A DNA stretch of 25,480 bases from positions 1 through 25,480 of the forward strand of contig CAJCHQ010000339.1 of assembly GCA_903970295.1 (NCBI GenBank), in the 5' to 3' direction. This document shows positions 1 to 7,451 of the stretch, one piece after another. The first letter of the stretch is position 1. The number at the start of each line of letters is the position of its first letter. This DNA is from Bryobacterales bacterium (GTDB lineage: Bacteria; Cyanobacteriota; Vampirovibrionia; Obscuribacterales; Obscuribacteraceae). The position numbers were made by a program, and so were the translations under genes. Under the pieces are notes generated by a model, which saw only the letters and a program-made list of their open reading frames with translations, was not told the DNA's origin and made no database searches.

Positions 1-399
1 GACGCCAAATATGCAGCCGCGCATCAGCCGCAAATGTCGAATCAGAGGCCGTCGGGATTCGACGCCCCGGTCTACAGCAATAATCTGATCGACAGCAAAT
101 ATATGGAAGCGGCTCCTAACCCAAGTGGAGTGAGCACCAAATCGGCGATTTTCAAAACCAAAGACGCACCACTGGTAGTGAATCAGTGGTATCAGAGCGC
201 CTTGAAATCGACCGGCTGGGAAATCGAGGCACCGAGAACGCCATCCCAACCAAATCCTTTGCAGCAAGCGGGCAATTTGTTTATGGCTAGAGCGCATAAG
301 AACGGCAACTCGCTCATGTTTTATTGTGTGCGAACGAAAGGAACTGATTACACGCGAATCAATGTCAGCATTCTGCCGACACCGCCTGGGGCGAGATAG
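1..399 (+). CDS. Unknown protein, 3' portion (5' end outside window)
   Basis: The frame is open from base 1 to the TAG at 397-399. The first in-frame ATG (position 34) has no Shine-Dalgarno sequence before it, and the reading frame continues upstream of it as D-A-K-Y-A-A-A-H-Q, so this is most likely the C-terminal part of a longer protein. The visible part has a Gln/Pro/Asn-rich stretch followed by a compact domain of about 85 residues, including a W-Y-Q-S-A-L-K-S-T-G-W motif. A segment of the type 'VxxWYxxxLxxxGW' is common in small secreted or lipoprotein domains of unknown function, so a periplasmic or surface location is possible, but no signal peptide can be checked because the N terminus is missing. 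D-A-K-Y and D-S-K-Y recur 22 residues apart, hinting at a short internal repeat. I do not recognise the family. Confidence 0.6.
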   Translation, partial: DAKYAAAHQPQMSNQRPSGFDAPVYSNNLIDSKYMEAAPNPSGVSTKSAIFKTKDAPLVVNQWYQSALKSTGWEIEAPRTPSQPNPLQQAGNLFMARAHKNGNSLMFYCVRTKGTDYTRINVSILPTPPGAR

Positions 400-784
400 G
401 CAGTCACCCGGTTAAGAAACCGCAAAGCTAGCGTAGCCTCACGAAGCTTTGCCTTGTATGACACTTCCTTCAGATCGCTTTAACGAACCAAATTGTAAAT
501 GTCGCTAGGGTGGCGCTAGCCAGCGGCCTCTTGGCTTCAAGCAAGGCCAGGCAGGCTTCGCGCTCTCTTTGAGACGTTGTTTCTCAGGGCGGCCGGTCGG
601 TGGCGACGTTCGCCCTTAACTTTACATGCGCTGAATTACTAACATGCCTTTTGCTAGTTTCTCGACGCTTATCTTTCCTCACTTCTAAAAGTCTACAACC
701 ACTCTCAGATTCCTCATACATCCAGGCAATACCACACGTGCACCGCATGTGGTATCAGCCTAGCATCGCTAACAGGAGCCAAAC
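400..784. other. Non-coding stretch between the partial gene and the MOSC operon
   Basis: No credible gene is present in these 385 bases. An 8-bp inverted repeat (GCAAAGCT at 422-429, AGCTTTGC at 445-452) just after the first gene could form a hairpin, but no T-run follows, so a terminator call would be weak. A stronger hyphenated palindrome at 729-755 is listed separately. No convincing -35/-10 pair was found by eye. Confidence 0.5.
729..755. promoter_or_regulatory. Hyphenated palindrome upstream of the MOSC/amino-sugar operon
   Basis: The arms ATACCACA (729-736) and TGTGGTAT (748-755) are perfectly complementary, and the interior TGC/GCA can extend the stem past a 2-nt bulge. The element ends 29 bases before the MOSC start codon and 20 bases before its AGGAG. 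The position fits either an operator for a dimeric repressor or a 5'-UTR hairpin. No regulator gene is adjacent, so the binding partner is unknown. Confidence 0.4.
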
Positions 785-1567
785 ATGGCAACGAATAGCA
801 TCACCGTTACAGCAATCAACCGCTACCCGGTGCGTTCCTGCGCTGGAGAAGCAATGTCTGCAGCTCAGGTCACTCCCAACGGATTGGTTCTCGATCGTCA
901 GTGGCGATTAGCCAGACCCGACGGCAAATTTCTCACCCAGACCCAGTGGCCGAAGATGGCTTTGATTCGCCCAAGCGTCGTCGACTCACGGCTGCAGTTG
1001 AAGTTTGCCGACAGCAATCAAATTGCGCCAGCAGTCCGAGACAATCCAGACGTTCCCCTGTTCCGCATCTCCGACCAGCATCAAGGCATCGATCAGGGTG
1101 ACGAAATCGCCGAATGGCTCGGCAGTGTTCTCGATATCGAAGCGCGATTGCTAAGAGTGCGCACCGCGACCGGCGTTCACGACTTCGCCAGACCAAATAT
1201 GTCGCCGATCGAAATAATAACCGAAGAATCACTGGCCGACCTCAATTCCCGGTTGAGCGAACCAGTGCCCATTGACCGTTTCCGTCCCACCTACGTCGTC
1301 AGCGGCCTGAGCCGACCTTACGAAGAAGACTCGTGGAATCGCGTCCAAATCGGTGACATATTTTACGCAGCATCAACCGAACCTTGCGGCCGCTGCCCGA
1401 TGATCAACATCAATCAGCAAACCGGAAAATGGGGCAGCAAAGAATTGCTGAAAACGCTGATTGGCTATCGGAGAACGCCGCAGGGCGTGATTTTCGGCAA
1501 GTATCTGGTGCCGGAATCCAACGGCACAGTGCACATCGGCGATAAAGTTACAGTCCTTGCAGCCTAA
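785..1567 (+). CDS. MOSC-domain protein (YcbX/mARC-like, without ferredoxin domain)
   Basis: This 260-residue protein has the two-part MOSC architecture. An N-terminal beta-barrel (about residues 5-90, with Y-P-V-R-S-C-A-G and L-D-R-Q-W-R-L-A) is followed by the MOSC domain (about 120-258), which carries the hallmark R-F-R-P-T-Y-V-V-S-G and E-P-C-G-R-C-P-M motifs. Cys204 in the R-C position matches the cysteine that ligates molybdenum in YcbX and mARC; Cys201 is an additional nearby cysteine. Family members reduce N-hydroxylated compounds or carry sulfur and Mo-cofactor. At 260 aa it lacks the C-terminal 2Fe-2S domain of E. coli YcbX (about 370 aa), so it would need a separate electron donor. 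AGGAG at 775-779 supports the ATG. It lies 23 bp before the GH4 gene and is probably cotranscribed with it, although no biochemical link to sugar use is evident. Confidence 0.88.
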   Translation: MATNSITVTAINRYPVRSCAGEAMSAAQVTPNGLVLDRQWRLARPDGKFLTQTQWPKMALIRPSVVDSRLQLKFADSNQIAPAVRDNPDVPLFRISDQHQGIDQGDEIAEWLGSVLDIEARLLRVRTATGVHDFARPNMSPIEIITEESLADLNSRLSEPVPIDRFRPTYVVSGLSRPYEEDSWNRVQIGDIFYAASTEPCGRCPMININQQTGKWGSKELLKTLIGYRRTPQGVIFGKYLVPESNGTVHIGDKVTVLAA

Positions 1568-1590
1568 CGCATTTCTGAAAGGGTACGCAC

Positions 1591-2895
1591 ATGACGAAGA
1601 CATACGTCTACTACGGAGGCGGCAGCTCTCGTGCGGCTGGCACCATGGCTTCCTTCATCAACCACGCTTCGCACTTCGATGGCGCCCACTTCATTCTGGT
1701 CGATATCGATGCCGACCGTCTGAAGATCGTGCTCAAGCTCGCGCAGAAAATGGCTCGAGAAGCCCAGGCCAACTTCACCATCTCCGCCACCACCGACGGT
1801 CGCGAAGCACTGCGCGGCGCCGACATCGTCCTCACCAGCTTTCGCCCGGGCGGTTTCGAAGCCCGTTACTTCGACGAGAGTATCCCGCTCAAACACGGCG
1901 TGCTCGGTCAGGAAACGCAGGGTCCTGGCGGCTTTTTCATGGCGCTGCGCACGATCAATGCAATCAAGACGATCGTCAACGACATGGAGGAAATCTGTCC
2001 GGATGCGATTTTGATCAATTACACCAACCCGATCAACATCGTCTCTCAGGCAGTCACCCAGAACAGCAAGATCAAAACGATTTCGTTGTGCGAGGGTCCG
2101 ATTGTTTTTCCTCGCTGGTTTGCCGAGGTGATTGGGCTCGACCCCAACAAACTCGACTCGACCATGATCGGCTTGAATCACGGCAGCTGGAGCGTCCGCC
2201 ATCTCTATGACGGCAAAGACTTCATGCCGATGCTGCAAGCAGGTTACGAACGCCTGCGACTGACGCCGGGCACTCCCGCCGACGACCTGCGTCTCGTGCG
2301 CCTGGCTGTGACGATGGGCAGCCTGCCGGCGCATTACTTCAAGTATTTCTACTTCAACGACGAAATTGTGGGCGAGCTTCAAGCCCGCCTGCCAAACACA
2401 CGCGCCAGCGACATCCTCGCCGAAGTGCCTTCTTACTGGGAGCACTACGTAGAGCAGTCGGAAACGCCGGCAGTATCAGCGCTCGTTCCCGAAAAGTCGC
2501 GGGGCGGAGTGCTGGAGCTGGAACTGGCCGTGAACGTGATCGCCGCCATCGTCAACGATCGCAACGAAGTGTGGCCGGTGAACGTGCCCAACAATGGCGC
2601 CATCGCCGATTTCCCCGATCACCTGGTGGTCGAGGTACCGGCGTATGTCGGCAAAGACGGTGCCACGCCGATCAAGAGCGGTCACATGCCCACGCATCTG
2701 CTCGGGCTGGTCGAACATCTGGCGCGCTATCAGCTCGCCACTGCCGACGCTGCCTGGAAAGGTACGCGCACCGATGCCATTCGCGCCCTCGCCGGTCACC
2801 CGCTGGTGCCAGGACTCGACATGGCGATCAAACTCTACGACGAAATGTCTGGAGCACTCCAGAACTATCTTCCAACCCGCCTCTTGAAAGGTTGA
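1591..2895 (+). CDS. Glycoside hydrolase family 4 (6-phospho-glycosidase type)
   Basis: A 434-residue NAD+- and metal-dependent GH4 enzyme, within the family's usual 400-480. It has an N-terminal Rossmann motif (Y-Y-G-G-G-S-S-R, 7-14), an acidic NAD-binding segment (V-D-I-D-A-D-R, 37-43), the GH4 block E-T-Q-G-P-G-G-F-F-M-A-L-R (108-120), and N-Y-T-N-P-I-N (143-149). A metal-ligand pair is likely at Cys167 and His197 (L-C-E-G, G-L-N-H-G). GH4 enzymes oxidise C3 of the glycone transiently to cleave glycosides, usually 6-phosphorylated ones, in the cytoplasm. Downstream neighbours are a NagB-superfamily protein 4 bp away and a BadF-type sugar kinase. This suggests an amino-sugar glycoside substrate such as a phosphorylated chitobiose-like disaccharide, by analogy to ChbF; that is inference. 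A GAAAGG-type SD precedes the ATG. Exact anomer and sugar specificity cannot be read from the sequence. Confidence 0.9.
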   Translation: MTKTYVYYGGGSSRAAGTMASFINHASHFDGAHFILVDIDADRLKIVLKLAQKMAREAQANFTISATTDGREALRGADIVLTSFRPGGFEARYFDESIPLKHGVLGQETQGPGGFFMALRTINAIKTIVNDMEEICPDAILINYTNPINIVSQAVTQNSKIKTISLCEGPIVFPRWFAEVIGLDPNKLDSTMIGLNHGSWSVRHLYDGKDFMPMLQAGYERLRLTPGTPADDLRLVRLAVTMGSLPAHYFKYFYFNDEIVGELQARLPNTRASDILAEVPSYWEHYVEQSETPAVSALVPEKSRGGVLELELAVNVIAAIVNDRNEVWPVNVPNNGAIADFPDHLVVEVPAYVGKDGATPIKSGHMPTHLLGLVEHLARYQLATADAAWKGTRTDAIRALAGHPLVPGLDMAIKLYDEMSGALQNYLPTRLLKG

Positions 2896-2899
2896 TACC

Positions 2900-3655
2900 A
2901 TGCGCCTGATCGTTCACGAAGACTACGCGGCAGCCAGTGAAGTTGCTGCCGATCGCATCGACAGCTTCGTCAAATTCAACCCCACCGCCAACATTTTGCC
3001 TGCCAGCGGCAACACTCCGGAGCTCGCTTACAACTTGTTGGCGGGTAAAAGGCGGCGGTGGAAGTTCGACCCAGCTGGCCTGAAAATATTTCAGGCTGAT
3101 GAATATCTCGGACTGCAAGCGAACGACGAACGAACCCTGTGGGGATGGACGGAACGAGCGTTCATCAAGCCACTCGGTTTGTCGGTTGCAAACGCCGTGC
3201 GCTTCCACACCGATACGACCGACCCCATCGCCACTTGCCAGGCCTGGGATGACGCCGTGGAGTCTGCGGGCGGTCTCGACCTCGCCATTCTCGGTGTCGG
3301 TCCTCCTCCCAAAGCGCACTTGTGTTTCAATGACGCCCCCTGCCTGCCGACCGACAACAGTCGCGTCGTCACGTTGCCGGAGGAAACGCTGGACAGCAAC
3401 GGTATCTACTGGGGCGGCCGTCATCGTGTGCCACCACAGGCGATGACAGCCGGTATGCGGCAACTGCTGGGATCGAAGGAGATCCTGGTGATTATTTCCG
3501 GAGCCAAGAAGCGCTCATGCTTGTACAGCATGTGCCTGGGACCGGTCACCGAAGACGTTACAGCATCCTACCTTCAATTGCAAGACAACGTCACGGTGAT
3601 TGCCGACCGTGCCGCTGCAGGCAGCCTCACCGACGGGATTTGGCCAAGGGTTTAA
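2900..3655 (+). CDS. NagB/6-phosphogluconolactonase-superfamily protein, divergent active-site loop
   Basis: This 251-residue protein has the NagB fold signature: A-S-G-N-T-P-E phosphate loop (35-41), F-Q-A-D-E-Y-L-G (64-71) containing the equivalent of E. coli NagB Asp72 (D67), and a loop L-G-V-G-P-P-P-K-A-H-L-C-F-N-D (131-145). NagB normally reads G-x-D-G-H-I-A-F-N-E in this loop. Here His140 matches H143, Asp145 replaces E148, Lys138 stands where D141 should be, and the loop is two residues longer with three prolines. Canonical NagB converts glucosamine-6-phosphate to fructose-6-phosphate and ammonia. The altered loop makes a plain nagB assignment unsafe, and a related aldose/ketose isomerase or deaminase is possible. 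The start ATG is 4 bp after the GH4 stop codon, with AAAGG overlapping the GH4 3' end, so the two are translationally coupled. Confidence 0.82.
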   Translation: MRLIVHEDYAAASEVAADRIDSFVKFNPTANILPASGNTPELAYNLLAGKRRRWKFDPAGLKIFQADEYLGLQANDERTLWGWTERAFIKPLGLSVANAVRFHTDTTDPIATCQAWDDAVESAGGLDLAILGVGPPPKAHLCFNDAPCLPTDNSRVVTLPEETLDSNGIYWGGRHRVPPQAMTAGMRQLLGSKEILVIISGAKKRSCLYSMCLGPVTEDVTASYLQLQDNVTVIADRAAAGSLTDGIWPRV

Positions 3656-3677
3656 AGCCCGTCGCCTTCCCGCATGC

Positions 3678-3684
3678 AGAAGGA
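3678..3684 (+). promoter_or_regulatory. Ribosome binding site deciding the kinase start
   Basis: AGAAGGA (completing AAGGAG with base 3684) lies 7 bases before the ATG at 3692. An in-frame ATG at 3674 sits upstream of this site with no SD of its own, so 3692 is the better start. It gives a protein beginning M-K-Y-V-L-G-V-D-A-G. Confidence 0.7.
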
Positions 3685-3691
3685 GACTTCC

Positions 3692-4696
3692 ATGAAATAT
3701 GTTCTTGGAGTTGACGCGGGAAACAGCAAAACAATCGCCCTGGTCTCGAAGCTAGACGGCACAATTGTCGGCTCCGGACGAGGCGGTTGTGGAGACATCT
3801 ACAACGCCGACGCTTCGTCACCGCAGCAAGCAGCACTTGCGGCAATGCAGAACGTCGACGCTGCTGTCCAAGGCGCTTTAAGTGCCGCGGGTTGCCGCGC
3901 AGACGACATTGTCTACGCCGCATTCAGTATGGCAGGCGCGGACTGGCTGGATGACTTCGCTTTGATTGAGAATGCCCTCAAGCAAACAAGTTACGCCCGC
4001 CATTTCACAGTCGTCAATGACGCAGTTGGCGCCTTGCGTGCCGGCGCCACAGACCACTGGGGCGTCTGCATTGCCAATGGCACAGGAGCGGCAATCAGCG
4101 GGCGTTCGCCGACAGGGCAAACGTGGCACGCCAGCTGGTGGCAACAGGGTGGGGGTGGTCGCAGCCTGGGTGTCAACGCTCTAGCAGCGATCTGCCGGGC
4201 AGAACTCGGCATCACCGACAGTACCATGCTCAGCGAAAAGATCGTAGCGTTTTACGGTATGAGCAGCGTCGAGGAAACCCTCTATCACTTCACGAAGAGA
4301 GAAGGTGTGCGCCTGGGAAACGTCGCCGGATTGGCGCGCACAGTCCTAGACGTAGCCGAAATGGGTGATCGAATCGCTCTAGAACTCGTCTGTGCCGAAG
4401 CCGTAAATTTAGCGGATTATGCACTGGCGGCGGCAAGGAAGGTGGGGATCGACCAAATGCCGTTCCCGCTCGTCTTGACTGGCAGTGTGTTCAAGCACAG
4501 CTCGCCGCTCATGACGAACACGATTCTGGCACGGGTGCATTCGACATGCCCTGCAGTAACAGTCTTGAGAAGTGAGCTGGAACCCAGTGCCGGTGCCGTT
4601 ATTATGGCTCTGGAGGGGGCAAATGTTGCCGTCGACGACAGGATTCGCAAACGACTGGAAGACAGCGCACCGAATGCCGAATTCTTCGTGACATAA
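3692..4696 (+). CDS. BadF/BadG/BcrA-type ATPase, probable N-acetylglucosamine/glucosamine kinase
   Basis: A 334-residue sugar kinase of the ASKHA fold. Phosphate-1 motif G-V-D-A-G-N-S-K-T (6-14), phosphate-2/catalytic region V-V-N-D-A-V-G-A-L-R-A-G-A (107-119) with Asp110 as likely general base, the N-G-T-G-A-A loop (129-134), and an adenosine-type L-V-L-T-G-S motif near residue 260 are all present. A cytoplasmic kinase of this group phosphorylates GlcNAc, GlcN or related sugars using ATP, which would feed the adjacent NagB-like protein. BadF-family homologues also activate radical dehydratases, but those need an iron-sulfur Cys pair and a dehydratase neighbour, neither of which is seen. It starts 36 bp after the NagB-like stop and is the last gene of the operon, followed by a long hairpin. 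Confidence 0.85.
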   Translation: MKYVLGVDAGNSKTIALVSKLDGTIVGSGRGGCGDIYNADASSPQQAALAAMQNVDAAVQGALSAAGCRADDIVYAAFSMAGADWLDDFALIENALKQTSYARHFTVVNDAVGALRAGATDHWGVCIANGTGAAISGRSPTGQTWHASWWQQGGGGRSLGVNALAAICRAELGITDSTMLSEKIVAFYGMSSVEETLYHFTKREGVRLGNVAGLARTVLDVAEMGDRIALELVCAEAVNLADYALAAARKVGIDQMPFPLVLTGSVFKHSSPLMTNTILARVHSTCPAVTVLRSELEPSAGAVIMALEGANVAVDDRIRKRLEDSAPNAEFFVT

Positions 4697-4708
4697 CCGG
4701 ATGCAGAT

Positions 4709-4750
4709 GCGGAGAATTCAATCGCTTTGATAAGCGGTCGAATTCTCCGC
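4709..4750 (+). terminator. Long hairpin closing the amino-sugar operon
   Basis: The 11-bp arms GCGGAGAATTC (4709-4719) and GAATTCTCCGC (4740-4750) are perfect complements. A second inner stem (CGCTT 4723-4727, AAGCG 4732-4736) closes on a TGAT tetraloop across a 3x3 internal loop. The 3' flank (GTCTCATCTTTCTTTCCTCT) is T/C-rich rather than a pure T-run, so termination may be imperfect. The hairpin starts 13 bp after the kinase stop codon. Confidence 0.65.
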
Positions 4751-5063
4751 GTCTCATCTTTCTTTCCTCTCTAAAGTTTCAAAATTAGGTCTGCTTCTAC
4801 TACTCTTTATCGTTTTTCAGAATGACGGCTGCCCAATTGCTGCAAGATGTCCGAAGCTATGTGCCCCTTTAAACTGGGATCTGAAAAAAGGGACTGCACC
4901 TGTTGCACCGTCGACAATTGGGCACTCATGAAAGGCTTTCCTATAATTGAGTTCATTCCGAACATTCAGACAACCGTCGTCAACTTCTCAGTGACTGAGA
5001 TGTCACAAAGCTTTCGCATACTAACTCCTGGTCCCGATCTTTAGAATTGGAAAGGAGTTTGAT
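4751..5063. other. Intergenic stretch before the disordered-protein/response-regulator pair
   Basis: No credible gene. An open frame at 4847-5044 has no SD and an odd Cys-rich composition. A 15-bp perfect palindrome TCTCAGTGACTGAGA at 4986-5000 lies 63 bp before the next start codon and could be an operator. The SD GGAAAGGAG for the next gene is at 5049-5057. No clear -10/-35 pair was seen. Confidence 0.45.
4986..5000. promoter_or_regulatory. 15-bp palindrome, candidate operator
   Basis: TCTCAGTGACTGAGA is a perfect odd-centred palindrome located 63 bp upstream of the disordered-protein start, a typical operator distance. No second copy was noticed in the window. The function is inferred from position only. 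Confidence 0.3.
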
Positions 5064-5459
5064 ATGACTGCAAATTCACGTCCAGAATCAACGCTCTCTC
5101 AGTCGGATGCCCATGCCGCCAACAAGCCCGATCATAAAACACAGCAATGGGAGGCGATTAGCGCCTCCATAAATGCGCCTCCCATTTCGAAGTCTGCTCA
5201 AGATCAGATCTCGAAGGACGCAGATCCGAATCCAAAACCTGACCTTTCGAATGATGTCAAACGGAGGATTACGAATCCTGGTTATGATGCTTCGAACGAC
5301 GCACACGTGACGACCACAATTGCTAGCGAACCAAAGGATTCAGTCACGACACCTGCTAATTTGAGTCGCGCCGTCAAAGGCATCCTTCATGGCTTCGCCA
5401 TCAATGGAGATTCCGAGCACACGCGAGAAATCCTACTGAGGGAGGGTAAGCGCAAATAG
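5064..5459 (+). CDS. Small disordered hypothetical protein
   Basis: 131 residues, polar and low in hydrophobics (rich in Ser, Asn, Asp, Lys and Pro), with no signal peptide and no TM segment. Residues 1-105 look disordered. The C-terminal 27 residues (A-V-K-G-I-L-H-G-F-A onward) could form a short amphipathic helix. The start is well supported by GGAAAGGAG 6 bases before the ATG. The gene lies 39 bp before the response regulator and is probably cotranscribed with it, so a regulatory or partner role is conceivable, but no family is recognised. Its coding sequence contains an unusual pair of alternative hairpins (5146-5186). Confidence 0.65.
   Translation: MTANSRPESTLSQSDAHAANKPDHKTQQWEAISASINAPPISKSAQDQISKDADPNPKPDLSNDVKRRITNPGYDASNDAHVTTTIASEPKDSVTTPANLSRAVKGILHGFAINGDSEHTREILLREGKRK
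5146..5186 (+). repeat. Inverted repeat with two competing right arms inside a coding region
   Basis: The left arm AATGGGAGGCG (5146-5156) is a perfect complement of CGCCTCCCATT (5176-5186). Its inner part GGAGGCG also pairs with the nearer CGCCTCC (5162-5168) over a 5-base loop. The two right arms are direct repeats of each other, so the two stems are mutually exclusive. The element lies about 80 bases inside the small hypothetical gene. Confidence 0.5.
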
Positions 5460-5498
5460 TGCCATAAGTACCGTTACACTTCCAAGCGAGATACTTTG

Positions 5499-6179
5499 AT
5501 GCCAAATCTTTTATTAGTCGAAGACGATGCGCCTCTGCTCGACGTGATTTTGGCCGAATTAGGCGAAAAATACACAGTCGACACCGCCTCGAATGGTCAA
5601 GTCGGCGCCGAATTACTAAGCAACAATGTGTATGATCTGGTCGTGCTAGATTGGAATTTGCCTGATATGAGCGGCGTCGATATCTGTCGCAGATATCGCT
5701 CAAATGGTGGCACGGCGCTTATTTTGATGCTGACCGGTAAGAAGGCATTAACCGATAAAGTAACTGGTCTCGATGCTGGTGCAGACGACTATTTGACCAA
5801 GCCATTCCACCTCGCCGAGTTTTCGGCGAAGCTGCAAGCGTTGTTGCGCCGACCAAGTCGTGGGCAGGACAAATTGGCTGTCGGTCCAGTGGTGCTGGAA
5901 CCGAACAAGTTTAGAGTGACCCTAAACAACACAGAAGTGCGATTAGTTCGCAAAGAATTTGCGATTTTGGAGTTGTTGATGCGTTACGCCGGACGCGTTT
6001 TCACCGTAGAAGAAATCATTGCGCGCGTCTGGACTATAGACGAAACACCGAGTCTCGAAGTGGTTCGGTCGCACATCATGAACCTGCGCAAGAAGCTTGA
6101 TCGCTTCAATATCGTTCAAACCGTTCATGGTGTCGGCTACAAAGCTCAAGCTTCTGCACGTGCAGAACAGGTGGATTAG
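5499..6179 (+). CDS. OmpR/PhoB-family response regulator
   Basis: A 226-residue two-domain regulator. The receiver domain (2-115) has the acidic pair Asp9-Asp10, phosphoacceptor Asp51 (V-L-D-W-N-L-P), Thr79 and the invariant Lys101 (L-T-K-P-F). The winged-helix DNA-binding domain (about 125-222) has the recognition-helix region V-V-R-S-H-I-M-N-L-R-K-K-L and the closing V-H-G-V-G-Y-K wing. It would act as a phosphorylation-controlled transcription factor in the cytoplasm. The ATG at 5499 is preferred over the adjacent TTG at 5496; the SD is weak (AGCGAG). No histidine kinase is adjacent. The closest one in the window, a HAMP/HisKA kinase at 12986-14470, is on the opposite strand 7 kb away, so this may be an orphan or may pair with it. 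Convergent with the methyltransferase gene, 60 bp away. Confidence 0.95.
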   Translation: MPNLLLVEDDAPLLDVILAELGEKYTVDTASNGQVGAELLSNNVYDLVVLDWNLPDMSGVDICRRYRSNGGTALILMLTGKKALTDKVTGLDAGADDYLTKPFHLAEFSAKLQALLRRPSRGQDKLAVGPVVLEPNKFRVTLNNTEVRLVRKEFAILELLMRYAGRVFTVEEIIARVWTIDETPSLEVVRSHIMNLRKKLDRFNIVQTVHGVGYKAQASARAEQVD

Positions 6180-6239
6180 GCTACAGCGTTGGTGTCGCTT
6201 TGGGAGCTGCCGCAATGGCATTCAGCCAGAAGACGCAGA

Positions 6240-7451
6240 TCACGTCCGGAACGTTAACAGCCGTTCACAAGGGGGTCCCACGTAGCGCCCTCTGACGTAG
6301 TAGCGCCGGTTTATCCTCGGATCCCACGGGCGAAACCTCTCGAATCTAAAAGTCTGATTCGGCAATATTGTCGGCTCGGTTTGGTCGGTAAAGGGCCGGA
6401 GGCCGAGTTTGCTTAACGACTTTTCGACTGTTTCGACCTGATAGTCAGGAACGGGAAAGATGCGTGCAATCCCACCGGGCTGCAGTACTCGCTTTATTTC
6501 AGCAATTGACGTTGCTATCTTCTCTTCGTCAGCCGCTGAGAGGACTTTCACGCTTTCACCCAGATACATGGGCACAGAATAGTGCGCATAAACTCTCTTG
6601 AACGTGGTGTCAGCGAAGGGCAACTTTGTGCCTTCGCCGGCCAGCGTGTTTGGTTGCGGGAACCTGCGCCCATACAGACGCTCGAGCTCATTAGTGCCTC
6701 GCACGCCACGGAATAGGCCACGGTTTACATCTTCCAGGTCGCTCATTGCCAAACGAGGATCAAGGCTGAAAATGGTGCTTCGAAGCTTTGCTTGCCGGCA
6801 ATCACGAGCGAAATTCTGTCGGGAGCCAGAACCTAAATCCAAGATGCGCCAATTTTGATCTAGTTCTTCAGCTGGAATCCGCAGGTTTCTCAAATAGTGG
6901 TGGAGACCGCCTGCACTCATTAGTGATGCCTGATAAGTACCGGGCGCGGGTTGCGGGATGTCAAGACTCGCCCGGAAAATCGAGTTGCTCTCATCGATTG
7001 GCGTTAGAACTTCATGCTTTAACCATTCTCGACTGATTTCCTCGAGCTCGGGTCCTAGCTGTGCCATTCTGCTTTGCTCGATCTCTGTGAGCCCTGGCTC
7101 AAATTCTGCAATTCGCTTTGCCGCTGGCTTACGCCAAAATTCGAGCACCGGTTGGAATTTGTCTGCCTCACCTGCTTCTACAACTCTGCCAGCCAGTTTG
7201 AGAATGTTTCTTCCGGTGCTGAGAAATTCGGTCCCTTTGCCCTTTGTGCCAATGACGAACGCTGCTGTGGCTATCCCCAAGGAGATACCTGCAACTTCAG
7301 CCAAGTCTTTGCTCGGATGCTTATATGCATCCGAGACAGCGTTGATGAGCCAGCTTTGCGCGCTTTGATGTGGTGCGGAATTGTCACGCTCAATCGCATC
7401 CTTTTTGGTGGGATCCGCAAAGCTCGTCGAAATCAAGCTTGTTCCTAACAT
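6240..7451 (-). CDS. SAM-dependent class I methyltransferase-domain protein
   Basis: 403 residues. The C-terminal half is a Rossmann methyltransferase: motif I I-L-D-L-G-S-G-S (about 203-210), an acidic residue after strand 2 (S-L-D-P-R), G-T-K-L-P-F-A-D-T-T-F-K-R-V (motif IV region) and I-K-R-V-L-Q-P-G-G (motif V/VI). The N-terminal 190 residues are unassigned and contain a short hydrophobic glycine/alanine segment (about 54-69, A-G-I-S-L-G-I-A-T-A-A-F-V-I-G) that could be a membrane-interacting helix. Substrate is unknown. GGGGAG 4-5 bases before the ATG supports the start. It is the last gene of the minus-strand run, 168 bp after the stand-alone leaderless-domain gene, so it may belong to the same transcription unit and modify a surface protein or glycan; this is speculation. 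Confidence 0.8.
   Translation of the reverse strand: MLGTSLISTSFADPTKKDAIERDNSAPHQSAQSWLINAVSDAYKHPSKDLAEVAGISLGIATAAFVIGTKGKGTEFLSTGRNILKLAGRVVEAGEADKFQPVLEFWRKPAAKRIAEFEPGLTEIEQSRMAQLGPELEEISREWLKHEVLTPIDESNSIFRASLDIPQPAPGTYQASLMSAGGLHHYLRNLRIPAEELDQNWRILDLGSGSRQNFARDCRQAKLRSTIFSLDPRLAMSDLEDVNRGLFRGVRGTNELERLYGRRFPQPNTLAGEGTKLPFADTTFKRVYAHYSVPMYLGESVKVLSAADEEKIATSIAEIKRVLQPGGIARIFPVPDYQVETVEKSLSKLGLRPFTDQTEPTILPNQTFRFERFRPWDPRINRRYYVRGRYVGPPCERLLTFRT

Noticed and set aside
422..452. Hairpin after the first partial gene as a terminator
   Set aside because: The 8-bp arms have a 15-base loop and there is no T-run downstream.
600..911. 103-residue plus-strand open frame
   Set aside because: It overlaps the first 127 bases of the well-supported MOSC gene, has no SD, and its composition is unlike the neighbours.
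4847..5044. 65-residue plus-strand open frame
   Set aside because: There is no SD and no recognisable content, and it overlaps the likely promoter and palindrome of the next gene.
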